This document shows positions 50,309-59,005 of a stretch of 64,000 nucleotides of DNA, in pieces. Position numbers and translations under genes: made by a program. Within the stretch, counting starts at the first letter, position 1. The number at the start of each line of letters is the position of its first letter. The notes under the pieces were generated by a model. It searched no databases. It had not been told where the DNA came from and saw only the letters and a program-made list of their open reading frames with translations. The DNA comes from Gammaproteobacteria bacterium (lineage in GTDB: Bacteria; Pseudomonadota; Gammaproteobacteria; Enterobacterales; Alteromonadaceae), in NCBI GenBank assembly GCA_018825965.1, contig JAHKAA010000043.1, positions 96,221 to 160,220 on the forward strand, given 5' to 3'.

Positions 50309-52193
50309 TTTGTTGCTCCCATGCTTCCTGAGCTTCGAACCATTGTTCTTCCACTTCAGATAATTCCTTTTGGACTTTTGTTTGATCGGCCAATGTTTTG
50401 GTCAGTTCAGCTTTACGAACCGCGTCGTAAATACCGGCATCGGCCAGAGTGGTTTCAATCAACTGTTGTTGCTGGTGCAGCTTTTCTTGTTGTTGCTCCA
50501 GTTTTTCAATTTTTTGCTTTAATGGCCGCTGTAAAGTACGTAGCTCTGCTTCCTGCCGTTTTTGATCTTTACGATTTTGGGCACTGTTTGCTGCTACGCT
50601 GTCGTCAGAAGCTGAAGCTGCATTACTGGCGCGTTGATCCTGTTGCAACCACTGATAATAATCCGATAAATCACCGGCAAAAGGCGCAACTTTGCCATGG
50701 GCCACCAGATAAAATTCATCTGTGGTGCTGCTCAGTAGATGTCTGTCATGCGATACCACCACAATAGCCCCTTCAAAGCTTTGCAACGCCATGACGATGG
50801 CTTCACGCATGTCCAGATCTAAGTGGTTGGTTGGTTCATCCAGCAGCAGCAGGTTAGGGCGCTGATACACCAGTAACGCCAGTACCAGACGGGCTTTTTC
50901 TCCGCCTGAAAAAGGCGCACAGGCAGCAAGCGCTTTGTCGCCATGAAAGCCAAAACCACCAATATAATCACGCAGTTGTTGTTCAGTGGCATCCGGCGCT
51001 AAACGCACTAAATGCTGTAAAGGCGAATCCTGTGGTCTTAAGGTTTCGAGCTGGTGCTGGGCAAAATAACCAATACTGACACCATTGGCATACCAGATTT
51101 CACCTGCTTGTGGTGTTAAAGAACCGGATAATAGTTTGATCAGCGTCGATTTACCGGCGCCGTTGCGCCCCAGCAAACCTATACGGCTGCCAGGTAGCAA
51201 CTGAAAATTAATTTGCTGCAGAATAGGGGTATCACCATAACCTGCTTTAACGTTTTCCATCTTCAGCAAAGGGTTAGGTAAAGAACGTGGGTCTAAAAAC
51301 TCAAACTGAAAAGGCGAGTCGGCATGAGCAGGAGCCAACAACGTCATGCGTTCCAGTGCTTTGATCCGGCTTTGTGCCTGTTTGGCTTTAGTCGCCTGAG
51401 CACGGAAGCGGTCAATATACTTTTGCAGATGCGCCACCTGCCGTTGTTGTTTTTCAAACATCGACTGGTGTTGTGACAAATGTTCAGCGCGCTGACGTTC
51501 AAACTGGCTGTAGTTGCCTTTGTATAAAGTTAAAGTCTGATTGTCGATATGCACCGTATTATCAATCACGGCGTCCAGAAAGTCGCGGTCATGGCTGATC
51601 AGTAACAAAGTACCAGTGTAAGAAGCCAGATATTTTTCCAGCCAGAGTACGGCGTCTAAATCTAAGTGGTTGGTAGGTTCATCCAGTAACAACAGCTCGG
51701 CAGGTTGCATCAGGGCTTTGGCCAGGTTTAAGCGCATACGCCAGCCACCTGAAAACGACTTCACACTCTGTTGTTGTGCTGCACCACTAAAACCCAGGCC
51801 ATCCAATAAAACACCGGCTTTGGCTTCAGCTCTGTAGCCGTCTAAAGCGTCAATCTGATGATGCACTGCTGCCAAATCAACACTGCCGTCGGTAATTTTT
51901 AATTGCTGTAACAATGGATAGAGCTTTTCGTCACCTTGCAGCACATAGTCCATGGCCGACATATCCAAAGCCGGGGTTTCCTGCGCTACTGTGGAGATAG
52001 TCCAACTGGATGGAATAGAGACAGAACCAGCGTCTGGTTGCAGTTTTTGTTGCAACAAAGCAAAAAGACTGGATTTGCCGCAACCGTTGGCGCCAATTAT
52101 TCCGACCTTTTGCCCCGGAAATACGGTAAGATCGGCCTGTTGCAGTAAGCAATTAATACCGCGTCGCAGTTCGACGTTTTGCAGTTGGATCAT
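50280..52193 (-). CDS. yheS: ABC-F family ATPase YheS
   Basis: A soluble ABC-F protein that is expected to act on ribosomes, not in transport. The 637 residues have two nucleotide-binding domains: Walker A GANGCGKSSLF near 34 and GRNGAGKSTLIKL near 342, signatures SFSGGWRMRLNLAKAL and PFSGGEKARLVLALL, and LLLLDEPTNHLDLD twice. A linker with many Lys/Gln and a C-terminal coiled coil follow. E. coli yheS has the same neighbours (yheT, yheV). Confidence 0.97.
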   Translation of the reverse strand: MIQLQNVELRRGINCLLQQADLTVFPGQKVGIIGANGCGKSSLFALLQQKLQPDAGSVSIPSSWTISTVAQETPALDMSAMDYVLQGDEKLYPLLQQLKITDGSVDLAAVHHQIDALDGYRAEAKAGVLLDGLGFSGAAQQQSVKSFSGGWRMRLNLAKALMQPAELLLLDEPTNHLDLDAVLWLEKYLASYTGTLLLISHDRDFLDAVIDNTVHIDNQTLTLYKGNYSQFERQRAEHLSQHQSMFEKQQRQVAHLQKYIDRFRAQATKAKQAQSRIKALERMTLLAPAHADSPFQFEFLDPRSLPNPLLKMENVKAGYGDTPILQQINFQLLPGSRIGLLGRNGAGKSTLIKLLSGSLTPQAGEIWYANGVSIGYFAQHQLETLRPQDSPLQHLVRLAPDATEQQLRDYIGGFGFHGDKALAACAPFSGGEKARLVLALLVYQRPNLLLLDEPTNHLDLDMREAIVMALQSFEGAIVVVSHDRHLLSSTTDEFYLVAHGKVAPFAGDLSDYYQWLQQDQRASNAASASDDSVAANSAQNRKDQKRQEAELRTLQRPLKQKIEKLEQQQEKLHQQQQLIETTLADAGIYDAVRKAELTKTLADQTKVQKELSEVEEQWFEAQEAWEQQSAEFWQKNS

Positions 52194-52303
52194 GGTGTTT
52201 TAGCCCGGACGAAAATTGGTTGCTACTCTAATCGCAAAGTGGCGACAAACCAAGAGTGAATGCGGTATTGATGCGATAAAAGCCCGGTTTGGAGAGTAAA
52301 AAT

Positions 52304-52510
52304 ATGACAGAAAGAAAGAAAAAACGTTTTATCGCCGGTGCAACCTGCCCTCAGTGCAAGGCCATGGATACCTTGATGTTGTTTATTGAAAACAACGTGG
52401 AAAAAGTAGAATGCGTGCAATGTGGCCATCATATGGCACAACCCGAACAGCAGGTGGCAAAAGCCTCCCGTGCTGCTGAACAGGTAATAGGTGTGTTTAA
52501 ACCTGATTAA
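52304..52510 (+). CDS. yheV: YheV family putative zinc ribbon protein
   Basis: A 68-residue protein with two CxxC knuckles (GATCPQCKAMDT and VECVQCGHHM) and the conserved end EQVIGVFKPD, very close to E. coli YheV. It probably binds one zinc; function unknown. The ATG at 52304 follows GGAGAG; an in-frame ATG at 52289 would overlap that site. Divergent from yheS, and its last 4 bases overlap slyX. Confidence 0.92.
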   Translation: MTERKKKRFIAGATCPQCKAMDTLMLFIENNVEKVECVQCGHHMAQPEQQVAKASRAAEQVIGVFKPD

Positions 52511-52731
52511 TAATGCGGTGGTGGTGGCTCTTCGTCTACGCGCAAAATGCCACTGTCGTTGCCCTTGCTGATTTTTTCCGCCAGCAGCATCACTTGCCGT
52601 TGCAGTTTTTCGATGCTTTTCTGGTGTTCATGTAACTCGTCATTCAGCGTTTGCACCACATCTTCCTGAAAAGCCAGTTTGCTTTCCAGATCAATAAGTT
52701 GTTGCTGCAACTCCACTACTTTTTCTGTCAT
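52507..52731 (-). CDS. slyX: SlyX family protein
   Basis: A 74-residue coiled-coil protein: ELQQQLIDLESKLAFQEDVV, then LNDELHEHQKSIEKLQRQV, ending in a proline-rich EEPPPPHY tail typical of SlyX. Function unknown; in E. coli it lies between slyD and fkpA. Its ATG overlaps the stop of the WD40 gene by 4 bases, so the two are likely co-transcribed. Confidence 0.93.
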   Translation of the reverse strand: MTEKVVELQQQLIDLESKLAFQEDVVQTLNDELHEHQKSIEKLQRQVMLLAEKISKGNDSGILRVDEEPPPPHY

Positions 52732-53711
52732 TGTTTAATCTCCCATACTTCGGCTACGCCACTGGAACTTTCACTGATAATCTGGCTGTCATTTAAAAAT
52801 GCCACTGCATGGATCACAGCGCTGGCTGGCCTGCTATTAAGAATAGCTCTGACTTGCCACTGCTGTAATTTTTTCCCCGTTGCCACATCCCATAAAATTA
52901 AGGCTCTGGATGGCGAACCTGTGACCAGCCATTTGCCGTTTGGACTAAAGCGGGCTGCGGTAATAATTTGTGCTCTGGCTAGTTCCAACTGACTGAGTTG
53001 TTTACCTGTTTTCAAATCCCAGATAAATCCCTGCAGTTCGCTGCCTGCACTAAAGGCATAACGACCTTGCTGATCCAGGGTCACCTTAGTGACCCGGTTT
53101 GGATGCGGGAAGCTATGAATAATCTGCGCCGTTTCTGTATCCCATAAATAGGCATAATGATCGTTAGAGGCAGTTAAAGCAAAACGGCCATTGGCGGATA
53201 GATCAACAGAATTCACATTTTCAGTGTGACCTAAAAACTCAATACGGCGCCCCGAACTTAAAGTGATATGTTGTACCTTACCATCGCTTTGGCCTATCAG
53301 CAGATGACGACCAAAGTCAGACACAGCTAAATCGCGGATAGTGGCGTCTTTCACAGACCAAAAACCAATGTTCCGGCCATCATTCATTTGCCATAAGGCA
53401 AAATCCTTGCTGTCACCTGTTAATAAATGACTGCCATCCGGGCTTAATGACAAGGATAAAATCTGGTTATTGGCTTTTTCCTGATGACCCAGCGAATACA
53501 AAGCTGTATCTTTTTTCAGGTCCCAAACCGTGACGCCTGCGTCTAAAGCCGAGACAGCAACCAGTGTTGTTTTGTCGTTAATAGCTGCGCCATAAGAGGG
53601 CGTTTCGCTATGCAGCACTTGTCGCACAGATTTGGGTTGAACTTCTGAGCAGGCAAAGAGACAAAGTGCCAGAAAAATTATCAGATATTTACCGCTATGG
53701 GTTAACGTCAT
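52728..53711 (-). CDS. WD40-repeat lipoprotein
   Basis: A protein of about 327 residues with a lipoprotein signal (IIFLALCLFACSE), so it is probably anchored in the envelope. The rest is beta-propeller repeats, seen in units ending V-W-D-L, L-W-Q-M, L-W-D-T, I-W-D-L, L-W-D-V and V-W-E-I, about seven blades. Such proteins are likely scaffolds. The start is ATG 53711 or GTG 53717; no ribosome site decides. It sits between slyX and fkpA. Confidence 0.86.
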   Translation of the reverse strand: MTLTHSGKYLIIFLALCLFACSEVQPKSVRQVLHSETPSYGAAINDKTTLVAVSALDAGVTVWDLKKDTALYSLGHQEKANNQILSLSLSPDGSHLLTGDSKDFALWQMNDGRNIGFWSVKDATIRDLAVSDFGRHLLIGQSDGKVQHITLSSGRRIEFLGHTENVNSVDLSANGRFALTASNDHYAYLWDTETAQIIHSFPHPNRVTKVTLDQQGRYAFSAGSELQGFIWDLKTGKQLSQLELARAQIITAARFSPNGKWLVTGSPSRALILWDVATGKKLQQWQVRAILNSRPASAVIHAVAFLNDSQIISESSSGVAEVWEIKQ

Positions 53712-53807
53712 TAGCACAAACCGTTAGTATAGGGACGTTGCATAAAACCTTTAAACTTATTAAAACACAATTTTGCAGCCAAACCTGCTTATTTATTGGA
53801 GAAATAC

Positions 53808-54566
53808 ATGCGTTTATTAACTAAGGTGTCGCTGATTGCGGCTACCGTTTTAACTTTGTCTGCTTGTAATAAAGAAGCTGAGCAGGCAAAACCTCTGGTT
53901 TTAGATACTGACACTGCAAAACAATCTTACAGCTTAGGTGTATCTGCTGGTCGTTTTATCGACACTACCATTAAAGAACATGAAAAATTAGGTTTACCTT
54001 TAGTTTCTGAAACTATAGTACGTGGTATTCAGGATCAGTTAGCTGGTAAAGCTCAGCTGACCGAAGAAGAAGTTCAGAAAGTGATGATGGCGCTGGAACA
54101 AACTGCCCGTGAAAAACAAGTTGAAGTGGCGAAAGCTCAGGCTGAACAAAACGTGGCCGCTGGTAAAGCATTTTTAGAAACGAACGCTAAGAAAGAAGGC
54201 GTAAAAGTCACTGAGTCAGGTTTACAGTATGAAGTAGTTCAGGCGGCTGAGGGTCCAAAACCAGCTGCAACTGACGTAGTTCGTGTGCACTACACTGGTA
54301 CTCTGGTCGATGGCACTGAATTCGACAGCTCAAAAGAACGTGGTCCTGCTCAGTTCCCGTTAAACCAGGTGATCAAAGGCTGGACTGAAGGCGTGCAGTT
54401 GATGAGCGTTGGTTCTAAGTTCAAATTCACTATCCCTAGCGAATTAGCTTACGGTGAGCGTGACATGGGTACTATCCCTGCAAACAGCGTTTTAGTATTT
54501 GACGTTGAATTATTAGGCATTGGCGAAGAAGCCCCGGCAGAAGAAGCTCCTGCTGAAGCTAAGTAA
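53808..54566 (+). CDS. fkpA: FKBP-type peptidyl-prolyl isomerase FkpA, lipoprotein form
   Basis: Periplasmic folding catalyst and chaperone. The 252 residues have a lipoprotein-type signal (LTLSACNKEA; E. coli FkpA instead has an ordinary signal peptide), an N-terminal dimerisation domain (SYSLGVSAGRFIDTTIKEHE), a long helix, and the FKBP domain (VHYTGTLVDGTEFDSSKERG, then ELAYGERDMGTIPANSVLVF). An EEAPAE repeat ends the protein. ATG 53808 follows GGAGA; an in-frame start at 53796 overlaps that site. Confidence 0.94.
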   Translation: MRLLTKVSLIAATVLTLSACNKEAEQAKPLVLDTDTAKQSYSLGVSAGRFIDTTIKEHEKLGLPLVSETIVRGIQDQLAGKAQLTEEEVQKVMMALEQTAREKQVEVAKAQAEQNVAAGKAFLETNAKKEGVKVTESGLQYEVVQAAEGPKPAATDVVRVHYTGTLVDGTEFDSSKERGPAQFPLNQVIKGWTEGVQLMSVGSKFKFTIPSELAYGERDMGTIPANSVLVFDVELLGIGEEAPAEEAPAEAK

Positions 54567-54577
54567 TACGTAGCCAG

Positions 54578-54604
54578 ATAAAAAAGCGACCATCAGGTCG
54601 CTTT
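54578..54604. terminator. Terminator after fkpA
   Basis: AAAAAAGCGACC and GGTCGCTTTTT form a stem around ATCA. With A-run and T-run on both sides it can also end the convergent rsd transcript. Confidence 0.92.
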
Positions 54605-54636
54605 TTGCTTGTTACTACAAGGGAAACTAAATTAAC

Positions 54637-55122
54637 TCAGGCAGAGACAGCGCTGGAATGCTTGTTATGTAAAGTCTGAATCAGCTCATCTTCGAAATCA
54701 AAACGTTCTACCAGAGCCTGGCCTAAAATAGACAAATCACGGTCAAAGTTCTTTGATAAAGTTTGACCATCGGTTTCGGCATATTTGTCATTAAACTCAA
54801 GTGCCATATCAGTAGATTTTGCAATTTTTGGATACAAGGCATCGGCCAGCTTGCGGCTATCATGACCATTCACTGCACATTGCGACACAATTTGTTCATA
54901 GACTTCAAAATGACCTGCGGATAAATAATCCATCAGCAACTGGCAAAAGTGCTGAATATCGGCCAAATCAGGCAAAGAATTCCCACTTTTTTTGTCAAAA
55001 GGAGGCAATGCAGCCAGCTCACAATAGCGGACAATCAGGCGCTGCCTTTCATCCAGCCAGTTATCTATAGCTGTCAGGCTGCCACCCCATTTCTGCTGTG
55101 CTGACTCTAAACGGGTGTACAT
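54637..55122 (-). CDS. rsd: Rsd/AlgQ family anti-sigma-70 factor
   Basis: Binds sigma-70 region 4 and holds it away from RNA polymerase in stationary phase. The 161-residue, all-helical product has the family signature FCQLLMDYLSAGHFEVYEQI near 70 and WLDERQRLIVRYCELA near 28. ATG 55122 has AGGGGA a few bases before it; ATG 55140 would lie ahead of that site. It is divergent from nudC, with hemE following, just as in E. coli. Confidence 0.92.
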   Translation of the reverse strand: MYTRLESAQQKWGGSLTAIDNWLDERQRLIVRYCELAALPPFDKKSGNSLPDLADIQHFCQLLMDYLSAGHFEVYEQIVSQCAVNGHDSRKLADALYPKIAKSTDMALEFNDKYAETDGQTLSKNFDRDLSILGQALVERFDFEDELIQTLHNKHSSAVSA

Positions 55123-55272
55123 ATACTTCCCCTTACTCAAGTGACTTACTGCTCAGAACCTCTAATTAAAAGAATTCTTGGATAAAGATCAACTACTTTT
55201 TTATTGGTCGGTTCAGTCTTTGGCTCTATCATACGCTTGTTTACACGAATAAGTGGTGGAGTAAAACAAAAA

Positions 55273-56073
55273 ATGATCAAGCACAATGTGCCTGCTACAG
55301 CTGACTTGTATGGTCACTGGTATATTGTCAGTCAGGGCAAAATCTGGCTGCATTCTGTTGATGCGCCACCACCACTGTGTCGTTATGAGCAGTTGCCTGA
55401 TTTTTTAGATGGCAGTGAACCTTTGAGTTTGCTTGGTGCTATTGATGGCGTGGATTGTTATCTGCTCAATTACACCGACAGACCAGAAACAGAAGAGCAA
55501 TGGCATAGTGCACGGGTGTTATTGCAACAGTCCGCAGCTATCTTTGAACACGCAGCCAGAGCCTGTCAGGTGGCTCTGTTTGTACAAACGCACCGATACT
55601 GTGGTCAGTGTGGCAGTTCCATGCATCTGGTGAACTGGGAGCTTGCAGCGCTTTGTCACAAGTGTGGCCACCGTTGTTACCCCAGAATTAATCCTTGTGT
55701 GCTGATTGCTGTAGTTAATGACAAAAATCAATTGCTGCTCGCCCGCTCGGCCCGGCATAAAACAGGCTTCTTTTCGATTCTGGCCGGTTTTGTTGAGTCT
55801 GCCGAAACGCTGGAACAAGCTGCTGTTCGGGAAGTAAAAGAAGAAGTAGGCATTGAGATCACGAACTTACGTTATATGGGCAGCCAGCCCTGGCCTTTTC
55901 CGCATTCGCTGATGACGGCTTTTATCGCAGATTACCAATCAGGTGAGCTGGTATGTCAGCCTGATGAAATAGAAGAAGCACACTGGTTTGATATGGATCA
56001 GTTACCTGAAGTACCAATGCTGGCAACCTTATCAGGTCAGGTGATTCAATATATTGCTAAGGGTGGTCGATAA
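55273..56073 (+). CDS. nudC: NAD(+)/NADH diphosphatase NudC
   Basis: Cleaves NAD(H) to NMN(H) and AMP, and removes NAD caps from RNA. The 266 residues hold a four-cysteine zinc site (YCGQCGSSM and LCHKCGHRCYP near 108-136) and the Nudix box GFVESAETLEQAAVREVKEE with VGI after it near residue 178; SQPWPFPHSLM is the NADH-specific SQPWPFPxS signature. The ATG at 55273 has GGAG upstream; the in-frame start at 55204 has none. Confidence 0.95.
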   Translation: MIKHNVPATADLYGHWYIVSQGKIWLHSVDAPPPLCRYEQLPDFLDGSEPLSLLGAIDGVDCYLLNYTDRPETEEQWHSARVLLQQSAAIFEHAARACQVALFVQTHRYCGQCGSSMHLVNWELAALCHKCGHRCYPRINPCVLIAVVNDKNQLLLARSARHKTGFFSILAGFVESAETLEQAAVREVKEEVGIEITNLRYMGSQPWPFPHSLMTAFIADYQSGELVCQPDEIEEAHWFDMDQLPEVPMLATLSGQVIQYIAKGGR

Positions 56074-56104
56074 TTGGTTGCAGTAGGAATTACACAAAAT
56101 AAAA

Positions 56105-56175
56105 AAGCCACTAATGTGGCTTAAATGAGGTGTAACTTGCGTTACCAGGACTCGTTGAAACGAGTTTCTTTATTC
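56105..56175 (+). terminator. Cluster of hairpins after nudC, including a probable terminator
   Basis: Three small stems follow each other: AAGCCAC/GTGGCTT (56105-56122), GTAAC/GTTAC (56132-56145) and ACTCGT/ACGAGT with a TGAA loop (56150-56165), the last followed by TTCTTTATTCTT. The last one is the best intrinsic terminator. The remaining bases to 56327 are AT-rich and presumably hold the hemE promoter, which I cannot place. Confidence 0.6.
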
Positions 56176-56327
56176 TTGTTCTTTACTAGCGCAAGTAGTT
56201 TATAACAGATGTATTTGGGCAGGGCAACAGCTTTTTTTGTTGTGGGCAAATAGCTTTTGGTAAAAAATGGTGACTGATCGGACATCGGTGATAAACTAGT
56301 GATAAATCAAAAGATGGCAGATGATAG

Positions 56328-57416
56328 ATGCAATTAAAAAATGATCGTTATTTAAGGGCCTTGATGAAACAACCAGTCGACCGCACTCCAATCTGGATGA
56401 TGCGTCAGGCGGGTCGTTATCTTCCTGAATACAGAGCAACACGAGCTATTGCCGGCGATTTTATGTCGTTGTGCAAAAATCCTGAACTGGCTTGTGAAGT
56501 CACTTTACAGCCGTTAAAACGTTATCCTTTAGATGCTGCCATCTTGTTCAGTGATATTTTAACTATACCGGATGCCATGGGCATGGGGTTGTATTTTGGC
56601 GAAGGCGAAGGCCCACGTTTTACCAAACAACTGACCGACTTTATGGATGTGATGCAGTTGCCTGTGCCGGATCCTGAAGTTGAGCTGCGTTATGTGATGG
56701 ATGCTGTACGTACCATTCGCCGTGAACTGAATGGTGATGTTCCCCTGATTGGTTTTGCTGGCAGTCCATGGACTTTAGCCACTTATATGTTTGAAGGTGG
56801 CAGCAGCAAGACGTTCTCTAAGATCAAAAAGCTGATGTACACAGAACCAGAAGTGGTGCATATCCTGTTGGATAAGCTGACCCAAAGTGTGATCTTGTAT
56901 CTGAACGCGCAAATTGCTGCTGGTGCTCAGTCTGTGATGATTTTTGATACCTGGGGTGGGGTGTTAACTCCTCATGATTACCGTGAATATTCACTGAGCT
57001 ACATGCAGCAAATTGTTTCAGGTTTAACCCGTTTTGCGGATGGCCGTCCTGTGCCTGTGACACTCTTTACCAAAAACGGTGGTTTATGGCTGGAAGAAAT
57101 CGCAGCTACTGGTTGTGATGGTGTCGGCTTAGACTGGACCATTGATATTCGTCATGCCCGGGCCCGTATCGGCGATAAAGTGGCGTTGCAAGGTAATATG
57201 GACCCTTCCATCCTGTTAGGAACGCCAGAGCGCATCCGTCAGGAAGTTCAGGCCATTTTAGATGGTTATGGTATGGGGTCAGGTCATGTGTTTAATCTGG
57301 GCCACGGCATTACGCCTGATGTGGATCCGGAAAAGGCCGGTGTCTTTATTGATGCAGTGCAGTCGTTCAGCCGCACTTATCATATGAATACCGAGATTGC
57401 TGAAGACGACGAGTAG
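56328..57416 (+). CDS. hemE: Uroporphyrinogen decarboxylase
   Basis: Removes four carboxyl groups from uroporphyrinogen III to make coproporphyrinogen III in heme synthesis, without a cofactor. The 362 residues show both family signatures: PIWMMRQAGRYLPEYR near residue 22 and GFAGSPWTLATYMFEGGSSK near 145, with the catalytic Asp in FSDILTIPDAMG. It links functionally to the heme A genes in this window. In E. coli it also follows nudC. Confidence 0.98.
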   Translation: MQLKNDRYLRALMKQPVDRTPIWMMRQAGRYLPEYRATRAIAGDFMSLCKNPELACEVTLQPLKRYPLDAAILFSDILTIPDAMGMGLYFGEGEGPRFTKQLTDFMDVMQLPVPDPEVELRYVMDAVRTIRRELNGDVPLIGFAGSPWTLATYMFEGGSSKTFSKIKKLMYTEPEVVHILLDKLTQSVILYLNAQIAAGAQSVMIFDTWGGVLTPHDYREYSLSYMQQIVSGLTRFADGRPVPVTLFTKNGGLWLEEIAATGCDGVGLDWTIDIRHARARIGDKVALQGNMDPSILLGTPERIRQEVQAILDGYGMGSGHVFNLGHGITPDVDPEKAGVFIDAVQSFSRTYHMNTEIAEDDE

Positions 57417-57434
57417 AATTTTTTTGTTCTGCTC

Positions 57435-57472
57435 AACAACAACGCCAGCTTAATGCTGGCGTTGTTGTTTTA
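57435..57472. terminator. Bidirectional terminator between hemE and sthA
   Basis: A perfect 15-bp stem, AACAACAACGCCAGC with GCTGGCGTTGTTGTT, with a TTAAT loop and T-run after it. It lies between convergent hemE and sthA. Confidence 0.9.
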
Positions 57473-57481
57473 GCTGACAGT

Positions 57482-58897
57482 TCAAAATAAGCGGTTTAAC
57501 CCATTCATCGCTGCCACCCTGTAGGCTTCGGCCATAGTAGGGTAGTTAAAGGTGGTATGAACAAAATACTCTATGGTATTGCCGCCATTTTTTTGCATCA
57601 TAATAGCCTGACCTATGTGCACAATTTCTGCCGCTCTTTCACCAAAGCAATGAATGCCCAAAATCTCTTTGGTGTCACGGTGAAATAATAACTTCAAACT
57701 TCCCACACTGGTATTGGCTATCTGAGCCCGGGCAAGATGTTTAAACTGAGCGCGACCTACTTCATAAGGAATGCGGGCAGCGGTGAGCTCTTGCTCGTTT
57801 TTACCTACAGAACTCATCTCAGGTATGGTGTAAATACCTACCGGTATATCGTCAATCAGGTAGGTGCTGCAGTTGCCATGAATGATGGAATTCGCGGCAA
57901 TGCGGCCCTGATCATAAGCCGCGCTGGCAAGGCTTGGATAACCAATCACATCCCCTACGGCGTATACATTAGGGATTTCAGTCTGGTAGTTGTCATTGAC
58001 CTTTAACTGACCACGGCTATCTGCTTTTAAGCCTATGGAGCTCAGATTAAGTTTGTCTGTGTTACCTGTACGACCGTTGGCAAACAAGATGCAGTCAGCC
58101 TTCATTTTTTTGCCGGATTGCAAATGCAAAATCACGCCATCGTCACAGCCTTCAATCCGATCAAACTCTTCGCCATGGCGAATAGTGACCCCTGAATTCC
58201 AGAAGTGGTAACTCAAAGCATCTGATATTTCAGCGTCCATAAAAGACAGCAGCCTGTCTCTGGTGTTAACCAAATCAACCCGAACCCCTAAACCACGGAA
58301 AATCGACGCATACTCACAACCAATCACGCCTGCACCAAAAATGATGATATGACGAGGGTCGTCTTTTAAGGACAAGATAGTGTCGCTATCAAAAATCCTG
58401 CTGTGGGTAAAATCAACATTCTGTGGCCGATAAGGGCGGGAACCTGTCGCCAAAATAATATGTTCAGCAGAAATAATCTGATCCGGCGCTCCATCCTGCT
58501 CAATACGAATATGATGAACATCAACAAAAGAGGCATCACCTTGCAGTACTTTGACTCTGTTGCGGTCATAAAAACTGCTGCGTAACTGTACCTGCTTACG
58601 AATAACACCAGCGGCGTGTTTTAAAATATGCGGGAAGGTCAGGTTAGAGGATTGATCATCCATCTGAAACAGTGGGTTTTCTTTGTATTCAATATAACGG
58701 CTAACCGAATGACGTAAAGCTTTAGAAGGAATAGTGCCCCAATGTGTACAACCGCCACCTACTTGTTGATGGCGCTCGATTACCGCCACAGTTTTGCCAC
58801 TTTTCGCCAGGTTCATGGCCGCCCCTTCGCCACCTGGACCTGTGCCTATAATAATTGCATCAAAATCATATGTTTTGCTTTGAGTTGCTTTGACCAC
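57482..58897 (-). CDS. sthA: Soluble pyridine nucleotide transhydrogenase
   Basis: Cytosolic flavoprotein that moves reducing power from NADPH to NAD. The 471 residues have FAD motif DAIIIGTGPGGEGAAMNLAK near 12, GGGCTHWGTIPSKALRH (where the disulfide of related reductases is replaced by CTHWGT, as in all SthA), NAD(P) motif IIFGAGVIGCEYASIFRG, and VYAVGDVIGYPSLASAAYDQ. The start is GTG at 58897 with GAAGGA upstream; an ATG at 58981 would add residues unlike E. coli SthA. Confidence 0.96.
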   Translation of the reverse strand: MVKATQSKTYDFDAIIIGTGPGGEGAAMNLAKSGKTVAVIERHQQVGGGCTHWGTIPSKALRHSVSRYIEYKENPLFQMDDQSSNLTFPHILKHAAGVIRKQVQLRSSFYDRNRVKVLQGDASFVDVHHIRIEQDGAPDQIISAEHIILATGSRPYRPQNVDFTHSRIFDSDTILSLKDDPRHIIIFGAGVIGCEYASIFRGLGVRVDLVNTRDRLLSFMDAEISDALSYHFWNSGVTIRHGEEFDRIEGCDDGVILHLQSGKKMKADCILFANGRTGNTDKLNLSSIGLKADSRGQLKVNDNYQTEIPNVYAVGDVIGYPSLASAAYDQGRIAANSIIHGNCSTYLIDDIPVGIYTIPEMSSVGKNEQELTAARIPYEVGRAQFKHLARAQIANTSVGSLKLLFHRDTKEILGIHCFGERAAEIVHIGQAIMMQKNGGNTIEYFVHTTFNYPTMAEAYRVAAMNGLNRLF

Positions 58898-58960
58898 TGG
58901 GTTTTTCCTTCGCTGACTGCACTCGTTATATTTAATCAGAAATCCTGAATTAAAGGCGAT

Positions 58961-58985
58961 AAAAAAGGCGGCAAATGCCACCTTT
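58961..58985 (-). terminator. Terminator after the desaturase gene
   Basis: On the minus strand AAAGGTGGC and GCCGCCTTT pair (one G-U wobble) around ATTT, then TTTTTT follows. It separates the desaturase from sthA, which lies in the same direction. Confidence 0.8.
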
Positions 58986-59005
58986 CGTAAGTTTTTATCA
59001 AATGC

